A DNA stretch of 64,000 nucleotides. Source: Pseudomonas japonica. GTDB lineage: Bacteria; Pseudomonadota; Gammaproteobacteria; Pseudomonadales; Pseudomonadaceae. Location: positions 1 through 64,000 of the forward strand of contig NZ_FZOL01000016.1 of NCBI RefSeq assembly GCF_900188455.1. Reading direction: 5' to 3'. Of this stretch, positions 24,647-33,832 are shown one piece after another. Numbering within the stretch: position 1 is the stretch's first letter; each line of letters starts with the position of its first letter. A model generated the notes under the pieces. It did not search any database and was not told the DNA's origin. It saw only the letters and a list, made by a program, of their open reading frames with translations. The position numbers and the translations under genes are program-made.

Positions 24647-25774
24647 ATGGCCGAAGCAAAAGTACTCAGCGGTGCCGGCCTGCGTGGCCAGGTGGCCGGG
24701 CAGACCGCACTGTCGACCGTCGGTCAGGCCGGCGCCGGCCTGACCTACCGCGGCTACGACGTGCGCGACCTGGCGGCCAATGCCCTGTTCGAGGAAGTCG
24801 CCTACCTGCTGCTCTATGGAGAACTGCCGAACAAGGCGCAACTGGCCGAGTACCAGGCCCGCCTGAAAACCCTGCGCGACCTGCCGCAGGCGCTGAAGGA
24901 AGTGCTCGAGCGCATTCCCGCCGATGCTCATCCGATGGACGTCATGCGCACCGGTTCGTCGGTGCTCGGCACCCTGGAGCCGGAGCTGGACTTCGACCAG
25001 CAGCGTGACAAGACCGACCGCCTGCTGGCGCTGTTCCCGGCGGTGATGTGCTACTGGTACCGCTTCAGCCACCACGGTGTGCGCATCGACTGCACCAGCG
25101 ACGAAGACACCATCGGCGGCCACTTCCTGCACCTGCTGCACGGCAAGAAGCCGAGCGAGCTGCACGTCAAGGTGATGAACGTCTCGCTGATCCTCTACGC
25201 CGAGCACGAATTCAACGCTTCGACCTTCACCGCGCGGGTCTGTGCCTCGACCCTGTCCGACCTGTACTCCTGCGTCACCGCGGCCATCGGTTCGCTGCGC
25301 GGCCCGCTGCACGGCGGTGCCAACGAGGCGGCGATGGAACTGATCGAGCGCTTCCAGAGCCCGCAGGACGCCGTGGCCGAACTGTTGAAGATGCTGGAGC
25401 GCAAGGACAAGATCATGGGCTTCGGCCACGCGATCTACAAAGAGTCCGATCCGCGCAACGAGGTGATCAAGGGCTGGTCGAAAAAGCTCGCCGACGAAGT
25501 GGGCGACACCGTGCTGTACCCGGTCTCGGAAGCCATCGACAAGACCATGTGGGAGCAGAAGAAGCTGTTCCCCAACGCCGACTTCTACCATGCCTCGGCG
25601 TACCACTTCATGGGCATCCCGACCAAGCTGTTCACCCCGATCTTCGTCTGCTCGCGCCTGACCGGCTGGGCGGCGCACGTCTTCGAGCAGCGCGCCAACA
25701 ACCGCATCATCCGCCCGAGCGCCGAGTACACCGGCGTCGAGCAGCGCGCGTACGTGCCGATCGAGCAGCGCTGA
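24647..25774 (+). CDS. prpC: 2-methylcitrate synthase PrpC
   Basis: 375 aa. It condenses propionyl-CoA with oxaloacetate to 2-methylcitrate. Citrate-synthase family with GLTYRGYDVRDLAANALFEE, LHGGANEAAMELIERF, MGFGHAIYKESDPRN (catalytic His) and the catalytic Asp in NADFYHASAY. The short length and the absence of the N-terminal domain of GltA-type citrate synthase fit PrpC. GAGAGGAGA lies 6 bases before the ATG. Confidence 0.96.
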   Translation: MAEAKVLSGAGLRGQVAGQTALSTVGQAGAGLTYRGYDVRDLAANALFEEVAYLLLYGELPNKAQLAEYQARLKTLRDLPQALKEVLERIPADAHPMDVMRTGSSVLGTLEPELDFDQQRDKTDRLLALFPAVMCYWYRFSHHGVRIDCTSDEDTIGGHFLHLLHGKKPSELHVKVMNVSLILYAEHEFNASTFTARVCASTLSDLYSCVTAAIGSLRGPLHGGANEAAMELIERFQSPQDAVAELLKMLERKDKIMGFGHAIYKESDPRNEVIKGWSKKLADEVGDTVLYPVSEAIDKTMWEQKKLFPNADFYHASAYHFMGIPTKLFTPIFVCSRLTGWAAHVFEQRANNRIIRPSAEYTGVEQRAYVPIEQR

Positions 25775-25804
25775 TAAACAGAAGCCCGCCCATGGCCCTT
25801 TCCC

Positions 25805-25892
25805 TGTAGGAGCGAGCTTGCTCGCGATGGCGTCAGCAGGACCGACATCGTCGCCGACCAGATCGCTATCGCGAGCAAGCTCGCTCCTACAG
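25805..25892. repeat. Inverted REP pair between prpC and acnD
   Basis: TGTAGGAGCGAGCTTGCTCG + CGAT (from 25805) faces its exact reverse complement ending at 25892. The two units can form one long hairpin inside the operon mRNA. Confidence 0.88.
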
Positions 25893-25945
25893 TGGGGGGC
25901 TTACAGGGCCCGCCATTGAACACCCGTGACCGAGCCGACCTGACC

Positions 25946-28531
25946 ATGAACACCGAATTCCGCAAGTCCCTGCCAGGCACCGGCCTGGACTATTTCGACG
26001 CCCGCGCGGCGGTCGATGCGATCGAGCCGGGCGCCTATGACCGCCTGCCCTATACCTCCCGCGTCCTCGCGGAAAACCTGGTGCGCCGCTGCGCCCCGGC
26101 GACCCTGAATGCCTCCCTGAGCCAGTTGATCGAGCGCAAGCGCGACCTCGACTTCCCCTGGTTCCCGGCCCGCGTCGTGTGCCATGACATCCTTGGCCAG
26201 ACCGCGCTGGTCGACCTCGCCGGTCTGCGCGACGCGATCGCCGACAAGGGCGGCGACCCGGCCCAGGTCAACCCGGTGGTGCCGGTCCAGCTGATCGTCG
26301 ACCACTCGCTGGCGGTGGAATGCGGCGGCTTCGACCCGCAGGCGTTCGAGAAGAACCGTGCCATCGAGGATCGCCGCAACGAAGACCGTTTCCACTTCAT
26401 CAACTGGACCAAGAAGGCGTTCAAGAACGTCGACGTGATCCAGCCGGGCAACGGCATCATGCACCAGATCAACCTGGAGAAGATGTCCCCGGTGATCCAT
26501 GCCGAACGTGGCGTGGCCTATCCCGATACCTGCGTCGGCACCGACAGCCACACCCCTCACGTCGATGCCCTGGGCGTGATCGCCATCGGTGTCGGTGGCC
26601 TGGAAGCCGAGAACGTCATGCTCGGTCGTGCCTCGTGGATGCGCCTGCCGGAAATCGTCGGCGTCGAGCTGACCGGCAAGCCGCAACCCGGCATCACCGC
26701 CACTGACGTGGTCCTGGCCCTGACCGAATTCCTGCGCAAGCAGAAGGTGGTCGGCGCCTACCTGGAGTTCCATGGCGAGGGCGCTCGTGCCCTGACCCTC
26801 GGCGACCGCGCGACCATCTCCAACATGGCCCCGGAATACGGCGCCACCGCGGCGATGTTCGCCATCGACCAGCAGACCATCGACTACCTCAAGCTGACCG
26901 GCCGCGAAGAGCAGCAGGTCAAGCTGGTGGAAACCTACGCAAAAGCAGCGGGCCTGTGGGCCGACAGCCTGGCCAACGCGGTCTACGAGCGCGTGCTGAG
27001 CTTCGACCTGTCCAGCGTCGTGCGCAACATGGCCGGTCCGTCCAACCCGCACGCTCGCGTTGCTACCAGCGACCTGGCGGCCAAGGGCATCGCCGGCGCC
27101 TGGGAGGAAGTCCCGGGGCAGATGCCGGACGGCGCGGTGATCATCGCCGCCATCACCAGCTGCACCAACACCAGCAACCCGCGCAACGTCATCGCCGCCG
27201 GCCTGCTGGCGCGCAACGCCAACAAGCTGGGCCTGACCCGCAAGCCATGGGTCAAGTCGTCGCTGGCGCCGGGCTCGAAAACCGTCGCCCTGTACCTGGA
27301 CGAAGCCGGTCTGACCGACGACCTGGAGCAACTGGGCTTCGGCGTGGTGGCGTTCGCCTGCACCACCTGCAACGGCATGTCCGGTGCGCTGGATCCGAAG
27401 ATCCAGCAGGAAATCATCGACCGCGACCTGTACGCCACCGCCGTGCTGTCGGGTAACCGCAACTTCGACGGCCGCATCCACCCGTACGCCAAGCAGGCCT
27501 TCCTCGCCTCGCCGCCGCTGGTGGTGGCCTACGCCATCGCCGGGACCATCCGCTTCGATATCGAGAAGGATGTGCTGGGTGTGGTCGACGGCAAGGAAAT
27601 CCGCCTCAAGGACATCTGGCCGAGCGACGAGGAAATCGATGCGGTGGTGCGCGCTTCGGTGAAACCGGAGCAGTTCCGCCAGGTGTACATCCCGATGTTC
27701 GCCATCGAGGAAGACAAGGGCCCGAAAGTCGCGCCGCTGTACGACTGGCGGCCGATGAGCACCTACATCCGCCGTCCGCCTTACTGGGAAGGCGCCCTGG
27801 CCGGCGAGCGCACGCTCAAGGGCATGCGTCCGCTGGCGGTGCTGCCGGACAACATCACCACCGACCACCTGTCGCCGTCCAACGCCATCATGATGGACAG
27901 CGCGGCCGGCGAATACCTGGCGAAAATGGGCCTGCCGGAAGAGGACTTCAACTCCTACGCGACCCACCGCGGCGATCACCTGACCGCCCAGCGCGCCACC
28001 TTCGCCAACCCGAAACTGTTCAACGAAATGGTCCAGGAAAACGGCAAGGTCAAGCAGGGTTCGCTGGCGCGGATCGAGCCGGAAGGCAAGGTCACCCGCA
28101 TGTGGGAAGCCATCGAGACCTACATGGAGCGCAAGCAGCCGCTGATCATCGTCGCCGGCGCCGACTACGGCCAGGGCTCGTCCCGTGACTGGGCGGCCAA
28201 GGGCGTGCGTCTGGCGGGGGTCGAGGCGATCGTCGCCGAGGGCTTCGAGCGTATCCACCGCACCAACCTGGTGGGCATGGGCGTGCTGCCGCTGGAGTTC
28301 AAGCCGGGGACCAACCGCAACACCCTCGAACTGGATGGCAGCGAACTGTACGACGTGGTCGGCGAGCGCACGCCGCGGGCGACCCTGACCCTGGTGGTGA
28401 CCCGTCGCAACGGCGAGCGCGTCGAGGTGCCGGTGACCTGCCGCCTGGATACCGCCGAAGAGGTGTCGATCTACGAAGCGGGCGGGGTGTTGCAGCGGTT
28501 TGCCCAGGACTTCCTGGAAGGGACTGCCTGA
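25946..28531 (+). CDS. acnD: Fe/S-dependent 2-methylcitrate dehydratase AcnD
   Basis: 861-aa aconitase-family enzyme that dehydrates 2-methylcitrate to an isomer of 2-methylaconitate. Cluster cysteines are in AITSCTNTSNPRN and ACTTCNGMSGAL; substrate and C-terminal domain blocks are DSHTPHVDALG, DNITTDHLSPSNAI and GADYGQGSSRDWAAKG. AcnD requires the isomerase PrpF, whose gene follows. The start at 25946 (MNTEFRKSLPG) matches the family; its ribosome site is weak. Confidence 0.95.
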   Translation: MNTEFRKSLPGTGLDYFDARAAVDAIEPGAYDRLPYTSRVLAENLVRRCAPATLNASLSQLIERKRDLDFPWFPARVVCHDILGQTALVDLAGLRDAIADKGGDPAQVNPVVPVQLIVDHSLAVECGGFDPQAFEKNRAIEDRRNEDRFHFINWTKKAFKNVDVIQPGNGIMHQINLEKMSPVIHAERGVAYPDTCVGTDSHTPHVDALGVIAIGVGGLEAENVMLGRASWMRLPEIVGVELTGKPQPGITATDVVLALTEFLRKQKVVGAYLEFHGEGARALTLGDRATISNMAPEYGATAAMFAIDQQTIDYLKLTGREEQQVKLVETYAKAAGLWADSLANAVYERVLSFDLSSVVRNMAGPSNPHARVATSDLAAKGIAGAWEEVPGQMPDGAVIIAAITSCTNTSNPRNVIAAGLLARNANKLGLTRKPWVKSSLAPGSKTVALYLDEAGLTDDLEQLGFGVVAFACTTCNGMSGALDPKIQQEIIDRDLYATAVLSGNRNFDGRIHPYAKQAFLASPPLVVAYAIAGTIRFDIEKDVLGVVDGKEIRLKDIWPSDEEIDAVVRASVKPEQFRQVYIPMFAIEEDKGPKVAPLYDWRPMSTYIRRPPYWEGALAGERTLKGMRPLAVLPDNITTDHLSPSNAIMMDSAAGEYLAKMGLPEEDFNSYATHRGDHLTAQRATFANPKLFNEMVQENGKVKQGSLARIEPEGKVTRMWEAIETYMERKQPLIIVAGADYGQGSSRDWAAKGVRLAGVEAIVAEGFERIHRTNLVGMGVLPLEFKPGTNRNTLELDGSELYDVVGERTPRATLTLVVTRRNGERVEVPVTCRLDTAEEVSIYEAGGVLQRFAQDFLEGTA

Positions 28532-28576
28532 CAGATAGCGGCAAGGCCCGGGCAGTGAGGTTGGCTGTCCGGGCCT

Positions 28577-28650
28577 CATCGCAGGCTGCGCCAGCTCCCA
28601 CAGGGTCCGTGTCGCCGAGGACCTTGTGGGAGCTGGCGCAGCCTGCGATG
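28577..28650. repeat. Inverted repeat between acnD and prpF
   Basis: A 26-bp arm starting CATCGCAGGCTGCGCCAGCT (28577-28602) is repeated exactly in reverse complement at 28625-28650. The inner GTGGGAGCTGGC resembles the REP consensus but the outer part is different from the other copies. Confidence 0.85.
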
Positions 28651-28686
28651 GGGTTTCCACACATCGAATGACAGGAACAGACTCAA

Positions 28687-29877
28687 ATGCCCCACGTACC
28701 GCAAATCAAGATCCCCGCCACCTACATCCGTGGTGGCACCAGCAAGGGTGTGTTCTTCAACCTGCAGGACCTGCCCGAAGCCGCGCAACTCCCGGGTGCC
28801 GCCCGCGACGCCCTGCTGCTGCGGGTGATCGGCAGCCCAGATCCCTACGGCAAGCAGATCGACGGCATGGGCGGAGCCACCTCCAGCACCAGCAAGACGG
28901 TGATCCTGTCGCGCAGCATCAAGCCGGAACATGACGTCGACTACCTGTTCGGTCAGGTCTCCATCGACAAGGCCTTCGTCGACTGGAGCGGCAACTGCGG
29001 CAACCTGTCGGCGGCGGTGGGTTCCTTCGCCATCAGCGCCGGCCTGGTCGAAGCCAGTCGCATCCCGGACAACGGCATCGCCACCGTGCGCATCTGGCAG
29101 GCCAATATCGGCAAGACCATCATCGCCCACGTACCGATCACCAACGGTGAAGTCCAGGAAACCGGTGACTTCGAACTGGACGGTGTGACCTTCCCGGCGG
29201 CCGAGGTGCAACTGGAATTCCTCGACCCGGCGGCCGACGAAGACGGCGACGGCGGTTCGATGTTCCCCACCGGCAACCTGGTGGATCGCCTGGAGGTGCC
29301 GGGTGTCGGAACCCTCGACGTGACCCTGATCAACGCCGGCATCCCGACCATCTTCGTCAATGCCCAGGCCATCGGTTACACCGGTACCGAACTGCAGGAA
29401 GCGATCAACGGCGATGCCGAGGCGCTGGCGCGTTTCGAGACCATTCGTGCTCACGGCGCGGTGCGCATGGGGCTGATCAAGCATGTGGACGAAGCGGCGG
29501 GGCGCCAGCACACGCCGAAGGTGGCGTTCGTCGCGCCGCCGGCGGACTACCTGTCGTCCAGTGGCAAGCAGGTTTCGGCGGGGGATATCGACCTGCTGGT
29601 GCGTGCGTTGTCCATGGGCAAGCTGCACCACGCGATGATGGGCACCGCCGCAGTGGCCATCGGCACCGCCGCGGCGATTCCGGGCACGCTGGTGAACCTG
29701 GCGGCCGGTGGCGGCGAGCGTGAGGCGGTGCGTTTCGGGCATCCGTCCGGCACCTTGCGCGTTGGGGCGCAGGCGCAGCAGGTGAATGGTGAGTGGACGG
29801 TGACCAAGGCCATCATGAGCCGTAGTGCGCGGGTGTTGATGGAAGGCTGGGTGAGGGTGCCGGGAGACTCGTTCTAA
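28687..29877 (+). CDS. prpF: 2-methylaconitate cis-trans isomerase PrpF
   Basis: 396 aa, diaminopimelate-epimerase-like fold. It isomerises the AcnD product to cis-2-methylaconitate. The N-terminal IPATYIRGGTSKGVFFNLQD and MGGATSSTSKTVILSRS are characteristic of the family, with WSGNCGNLSAAVGSFAI and GTLRVGAQAQ further on. AGGAACAG precedes the ATG. It is the last gene of the operon; a terminator follows at 29901. Confidence 0.95.
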   Translation: MPHVPQIKIPATYIRGGTSKGVFFNLQDLPEAAQLPGAARDALLLRVIGSPDPYGKQIDGMGGATSSTSKTVILSRSIKPEHDVDYLFGQVSIDKAFVDWSGNCGNLSAAVGSFAISAGLVEASRIPDNGIATVRIWQANIGKTIIAHVPITNGEVQETGDFELDGVTFPAAEVQLEFLDPAADEDGDGGSMFPTGNLVDRLEVPGVGTLDVTLINAGIPTIFVNAQAIGYTGTELQEAINGDAEALARFETIRAHGAVRMGLIKHVDEAAGRQHTPKVAFVAPPADYLSSSGKQVSAGDIDLLVRALSMGKLHHAMMGTAAVAIGTAAAIPGTLVNLAAGGGEREAVRFGHPSGTLRVGAQAQQVNGEWTVTKAIMSRSARVLMEGWVRVPGDSF

Positions 29878-29900
29878 CGCCTCTTCGCTGGCTTCGAGAA

Positions 29901-29934
29901 GCGGTGTCCGTCGTGAGGCGGACACCGCTTTTTT
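29901..29934 (+). terminator. Rho-independent terminator of the prp operon
   Basis: GCGGTGTCCG (29901-29910) pairs with CGGACACCGC (29919-29928), loop of 8, followed by six T residues. Confidence 0.92.
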
Positions 29935-29940
29935 GTTTCT

Positions 29941-30043
29941 GGGCCTGCTTCGCAGGCCTTCGCGGGCAAGCCACGCTCCTACAGGGCATCGCGCTACTGT
30001 TGTAGGAGCTGGCTTGCCTGCGAAGGACCGCAGCGCGGTCCCC
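29941..30043. repeat. Inverted REP pair between prpF and acnB
   Basis: The left unit (GCCTGCTTCGCAGGCCTTCG, then CGGGCAAGCCACGCTCCTACA) faces TGTAGGAGCTGGCTTGCCTG, which is followed by a GGACCGC...GCGGTCC hairpin. It separates two convergent transcripts. Confidence 0.85.
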
Positions 30044-30058
30044 GAAAACACCGCGCAT

Positions 30059-30087
30059 AAAAAAGCCCCACCAGATGGCGGGGCTCC
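30059..30087 (-). terminator. Rho-independent terminator of acnB
   Basis: On the minus strand, AGCCCCGCCA pairs with TGGTGGGGCT (one mismatch, loop TC), followed by a T run (A run 30059-30065 on plus). Confidence 0.85.
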
Positions 30088-30104
30088 TTCAACGCAGGTC
30101 CAGC

Positions 30105-32705
30105 TTAAACCTGAACGGCCGGGATCTTGGCGTTCTCAGCCGCTTCGCGGAACTCGGCGATCTGGTCGAAGCTCAGGTAGCGGTAAACGTCGGCAGCCAT
30201 GCTGTCGATGTTCTTCGCGTACTCCATGTACTCCTCGATGGTCGGCAGCTTGCCGAGGATCGAAGCGACCGCGGCCAGCTCGGCCGAAGCCAGGTACACG
30301 TTGGTAGCGTCGCCCAGACGGTTCGGGAAGTTACGGGTCGAAGTGGAGACCACGGTCGAACCGGTCTGCACACGTGCCTGGTTACCCATGCACAGCGAGC
30401 AGCCTGGCATTTCCATGCGCGCGCCAGCCTTGCCGTAGATGCCGTAGTAGCCTTCCTCGGTCAGCTGGTGGGCGTCCATCTTGGTTGGCGGAGCCAGCCA
30501 CAGACGGGTCGGAATGCCACCCTTGACCTTCTCCAGCAGCTTGCCGGCAGCGCGGAAGTGACCGATGTTGGTCATGCACGAACCGATGAACACTTCGTCG
30601 ATCTTCTCGCCCTGTACGGTCGAGAGCAGACGGGCGTCGTCCGGGTCGTTCGGCGCGCAGAGCACAGGCTCCTTGACGTCGGCCAGGTCGATTTCGATGA
30701 TCTCGGCGTATTCGGCGTCGGCATCGGCGGACAGCAGCTCGGGGTTGGCCAGCCAGGCTTCCATCGCCTGTGCACGGCGCTCCAGGGTACGGGCGTCGCC
30801 GTAGCCTTCACCGATCATCCAGCGCAGCAGGGTGATGTTGGACTGCAGGTACTCGGCGATGGCCTTTTCCGGCAGCTTGATGGTGCAGCCGGCGGCGGAA
30901 CGCTCGGCCGAGGCGTCGGACAGTTCGAACGCTTGCTCGACGGTCAGGTCGTTCAGGCCTTCGATCTCCAGGATGCGGCCGGAGAAGGCGTTGATCTTGC
31001 CTTTCTTCTCGACGGTCAGCAGGCCTTTCTGGATCGCGTAGTAAGGGATGGCGTGAACCAGGTCGCGCAGGGTGATGCCAGGTTGCAGCTTGCCCTTGAA
31101 GCGAACCAGGATCGACTCCGGCATGTCCAGCGGCATGACGCCGGTGGCGGCGGCGAAGGCCACCAGGCCGGAACCGGCCGGGAAGGAGATGCCGATCGGG
31201 AAGCGGGTGTGCGAGTCGCCACCGGTGCCGACGGTGTCAGGCATCAGCATGCGGTTCAGCCAGCTGTGGATGATGCCGTCGCCTGGACGCAGGGACACGC
31301 CGCCACGGGTGCGGATGAAATCCGGCAGGGTGTGGTGGGTGTTGACGTCGATCGGCTTCGGATAGGCCGCGGTGTGGCAGAACGACTGCATGACCAGGTC
31401 GGCGGAGAAGCCCAGGCAGGCCAGGTCTTTCAGCTCGTCGCGGGTCATCGGGCCAGTGGTGTCCTGGGAACCGACGGTGGTCATCTTCGGCTCGCAGTAG
31501 GTGCCCGGACGTACGCCGGTCACGCCGCAGGCCTTGCCGACCATCTTCTGCGCCAGGGTGTAGCCCTTGCCGGTGTCGACTGGCTGCTCTGGCTTCTTGA
31601 ACAGGTCGGAAGCGCCCAGGCCCAGTTCGGCACGCGCCTTCTCGGTCAGGCCGCGGCCGACGATCAGCGGGATACGGCCGCCAGCGCGGACTTCGTCGAG
31701 CAGTACTTCGGTCTTCAGCTCGAAGCTGGTGACCAGTTCGTCGCTGCCGTGACGACGGACTTCACCCTTGAACGGGTACACGTCGATGACGTCGCCCATG
31801 GCCAGGTTGGTGCAGTCGAATTCGATCGGCAGGGCGCCGGCGTCTTCCATGGTGTTGTAGAAGATCGGGGCGATCTTGGTGCCGAAGCAGAAACCACCGC
31901 CGCGCTTGTTCGGCACGTGCGGGATGTCGTCGCCGAAGAACCACAGCACGGAGTTGGTTGCGGATTTGCGCGAGGAACCGGTACCGACCACGTCACCGAC
32001 GTAGGCGACCGGGAAGCCCTTGGCCTTGACCGCTTCGATCTGTGCCAGCGGGCCGACCGAACCAGGCTGCGAAGGCTCGATGCCGTCACGGGCCATCTTC
32101 AGCATGGCCAGGGCGTGCAGCGGGATGTCAGGGCGCGACCAGGCGTCCGGAGCAGGGGACAGGTCGTCGGTGTTGGTTTCGCCAGGCACCTTGAACACGG
32201 TCAGGGTGTATTTCTCGGCGATGGCCGGGCGCGAGGTGAACCACTCGCCGGCGGCCCAGGAGTCCAGGACGGCCTTGGCGTGGGCGTTGCCCGACTTGGC
32301 TTTCTCGGCCACGTCGTGGAACGCATCGAACATCAGCAGGGTGCCTTTCAGCTGTTCAGCCGCGACGGCGCCCAGCTCGGCGTCATCCAGCAGCTCGACC
32401 AGGGTGGCGATGTTGTAGCCGCCCTGCATGGTGCCCAGCAGCTCGGTGGCACGCTTGCGGTCGATCAGGGGGGATTTGGCTTCGTTTTTGGCGATGGCGG
32501 AGAGGAAGGCGGCCTTGACGTAGGCGGCTTCGTCAACTCCCGGCGGGACGCGGTCGGTGATCAGTTCAACGAGGAAGGCTTCTTCGCCGGCCGGCGGGTT
32601 TTTCAGCAGCTCGACCAGGCCTGCGGTTTGTTCGGCGTTGAGCGGCTGGGGAACGATACCCAGGGCTGCACGCTCTTCGATATGTTTGCGGTAGGCTTCA
32701 AGCAC
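30105..32705 (-). CDS. acnB: Bifunctional aconitate hydratase B / 2-methylisocitrate dehydratase
   Basis: 866-aa TCA-cycle aconitase B, also the enzyme that hydrates 2-methylaconitate in the methylcitrate cycle. The N-terminal HEAT-like domain (LEAYRKHIEERAALGIVP) is specific to AcnB. Cluster ligands are in IGSCMTNIGHFRAAG and GCSLCMGNQARV; other blocks are DSHTRFPIGISFPAGSG and VGTGSSRKSATNSVLWF. The start is GTG at 32705: GAGGG stands 8 bases upstream and the product then begins LEAYRKH, as in other AcnB proteins. Being next to prpF fits shared use of the cycle. Confidence 0.96.
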   Translation of the reverse strand: MLEAYRKHIEERAALGIVPQPLNAEQTAGLVELLKNPPAGEEAFLVELITDRVPPGVDEAAYVKAAFLSAIAKNEAKSPLIDRKRATELLGTMQGGYNIATLVELLDDAELGAVAAEQLKGTLLMFDAFHDVAEKAKSGNAHAKAVLDSWAAGEWFTSRPAIAEKYTLTVFKVPGETNTDDLSPAPDAWSRPDIPLHALAMLKMARDGIEPSQPGSVGPLAQIEAVKAKGFPVAYVGDVVGTGSSRKSATNSVLWFFGDDIPHVPNKRGGGFCFGTKIAPIFYNTMEDAGALPIEFDCTNLAMGDVIDVYPFKGEVRRHGSDELVTSFELKTEVLLDEVRAGGRIPLIVGRGLTEKARAELGLGASDLFKKPEQPVDTGKGYTLAQKMVGKACGVTGVRPGTYCEPKMTTVGSQDTTGPMTRDELKDLACLGFSADLVMQSFCHTAAYPKPIDVNTHHTLPDFIRTRGGVSLRPGDGIIHSWLNRMLMPDTVGTGGDSHTRFPIGISFPAGSGLVAFAAATGVMPLDMPESILVRFKGKLQPGITLRDLVHAIPYYAIQKGLLTVEKKGKINAFSGRILEIEGLNDLTVEQAFELSDASAERSAAGCTIKLPEKAIAEYLQSNITLLRWMIGEGYGDARTLERRAQAMEAWLANPELLSADADAEYAEIIEIDLADVKEPVLCAPNDPDDARLLSTVQGEKIDEVFIGSCMTNIGHFRAAGKLLEKVKGGIPTRLWLAPPTKMDAHQLTEEGYYGIYGKAGARMEMPGCSLCMGNQARVQTGSTVVSTSTRNFPNRLGDATNVYLASAELAAVASILGKLPTIEEYMEYAKNIDSMAADVYRYLSFDQIAEFREAAENAKIPAVQV

Positions 32706-33108
32706 AGTTTTTACCCTCATCAGTGGTCCCAAATGGGTGTCCGGGACGCTCATCCAGAAAATCCGCACTCATGCGCAAATACGGCTTTTTGAGCCGCGTA
32801 GCCAGAGTTGCAGGAAATCCTTACAGAAGCTGCTTTCAAAGTTTTACGCCTGTAGAACGGAGGCTGATGAGGGCTGGTTCGGAACATTCAGGGCTGAATT
32901 TTCCGAACCAACGCCGTTCTACCGGATGAACTGTGCTCGTGACGCTTTGAAAACAGCTTCTAACGGACATTGGTGCCTAAAAAGGCGGTGTGATTCTACG
33001 GCAATTTCCAGATAAAGGTAAGGCGACGGTGAAGACTTTAACGAGTGACCCTGGTTAGACAAAGGGCTAACATGGCCGCTTGTCTCGCTGCCACGCTGTC
33101 GATCCTTC
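32706..33108. other. 403-bp gap upstream of acnB holding a MITE-like element
   Basis: Contains the acnB leader at its left edge, then the element at 32825-32961. To the right the sequence (32962-33108) shows no gene. No clear sigma-70 promoter for either flanking gene was identified. Confidence 0.5.
32825..32961. mobile_element. MITE-like hairpin element, 137 bp
   Basis: Terminal arms AGAAGCTGCTTTCAAAG (32825-32841) and CTTTGAAAACAGCTTCT (32945-32961) are inverted repeats with one mismatch. Inside are two further nested inverted pairs: GTAGAACGG with CCGTTCTAC, and TGGTTCGGAA with TTCCGAACCA. The whole element folds on itself and encodes no protein. No transposase is nearby. A TA dinucleotide lies near each end, but a target duplication is not certain. 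Confidence 0.65.
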
Positions 33109-33576
33109 ATGTCCAATCAGTCCATCAAGACGCCTTGCGTCGGCCTCTGTTCCACGGTTTACGGGGACACGGTGTGCCGCGGCTGCAAGCGTTTCCACCA
33201 CGAAGTGATCCACTGGAACGGCTACAACGACGACGAGAAACGCGCCGTCTGGCTGCGCCTGGAGCAACTGCTGGTGCAGGTGATGACGGCCAAGCTGGAG
33301 GTGTTCGACGTCGAGCGCCTGCGCCAGCAACTGGAGCAGCGCAAGATCCGCTACGTGGCCCACCAGTCGGAATACTGCTGGGCCTATCAACTGATCGCCC
33401 GCGGCGCGCGGGTGATTCGCGAGCTGGAAGCCTACGGGCTGGTGCTGCTGCCGGAGTTTCGCGACTGGGAGCTGCCGCAGTTGCGCGATGCCATCGACAC
33501 CGAGTTCTTCCTGCTGTCCGAGGCCCACTACCAGCGCTATATCGCCCCGGGCTTTCTCAAGGACGCCCTGGGCTAG
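33109..33576 (+). CDS. DUF1289 domain protein
   Basis: 155 aa. The N-terminal DUF1289 motif has four Cys: IKTPCVGLCSTVYGDTVCRG, then CKRFHHEVIHW. This pattern suggests a small metal or Fe-S site; biochemical function is unknown. The rest is helical (LRLEQLLVQVMTAKLEVFD and onward) and soluble. The stop codon TAG at 33574-33576 takes its last base from the first base of the MITE that begins at 33576, so the original C-terminus may have been altered. ATG at 33109. Confidence 0.85.
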   Translation: MSNQSIKTPCVGLCSTVYGDTVCRGCKRFHHEVIHWNGYNDDEKRAVWLRLEQLLVQVMTAKLEVFDVERLRQQLEQRKIRYVAHQSEYCWAYQLIARGARVIRELEAYGLVLLPEFRDWELPQLRDAIDTEFFLLSEAHYQRYIAPGFLKDALG

Positions 33577-33715
33577 GCTCTGTACGAAATGTATTCGAGC
33601 GAAGGCCAGGCAAGGCGAAAACGGGCGAGGAAGCGGAGTTTACTGGAGTAAATGAGCATTCCGAGCCCGTTTTCAACGCAGCATGGGCGAGCTCGGATGC
33701 ATTTCGTACAGAGCC
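33576..33715. mobile_element. MITE-like element with TA duplication, 140 bp
   Basis: Ends GGCTCTGTACGAAATG (33576 on) and CATTTCGTACAGAGCC (to 33715) are perfect 16-bp inverted repeats; similarity continues inward for about ten more bases. TA flanks both sides (33574-33575 and 33716-33717), as for Tc1/mariner-IS630 insertion. Interior inverted pairs AAAACGGGC/GCCCGTTTT and TTTACT/AGTAAA complete a long hairpin. It carries no open frame of its own. Confidence 0.75.
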
Positions 33716-33832
33716 TAGGTCGCAGTTCGTCCGGCGCCGCCGCATTTTCTCGCCTGTCCCTTATGCTCAAGAAAACGATCCGGTCATTGGCGAAACAGAT
33801 CAGCAGTGGTTTCAGCTTCAGGGAGACTGACG

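Noticed and set aside
25901..28660. 919-codon open frame on the minus strand opposite acnD
   Set aside because: Product is a repetitive His/Ala/Gly/Arg-rich shadow of acnD codon bias; no domain, and acnD is a certain gene.
30075..32792. 905-codon open frame on the plus strand opposite acnB
   Set aside because: Mirror of acnB coding bias with no motifs.
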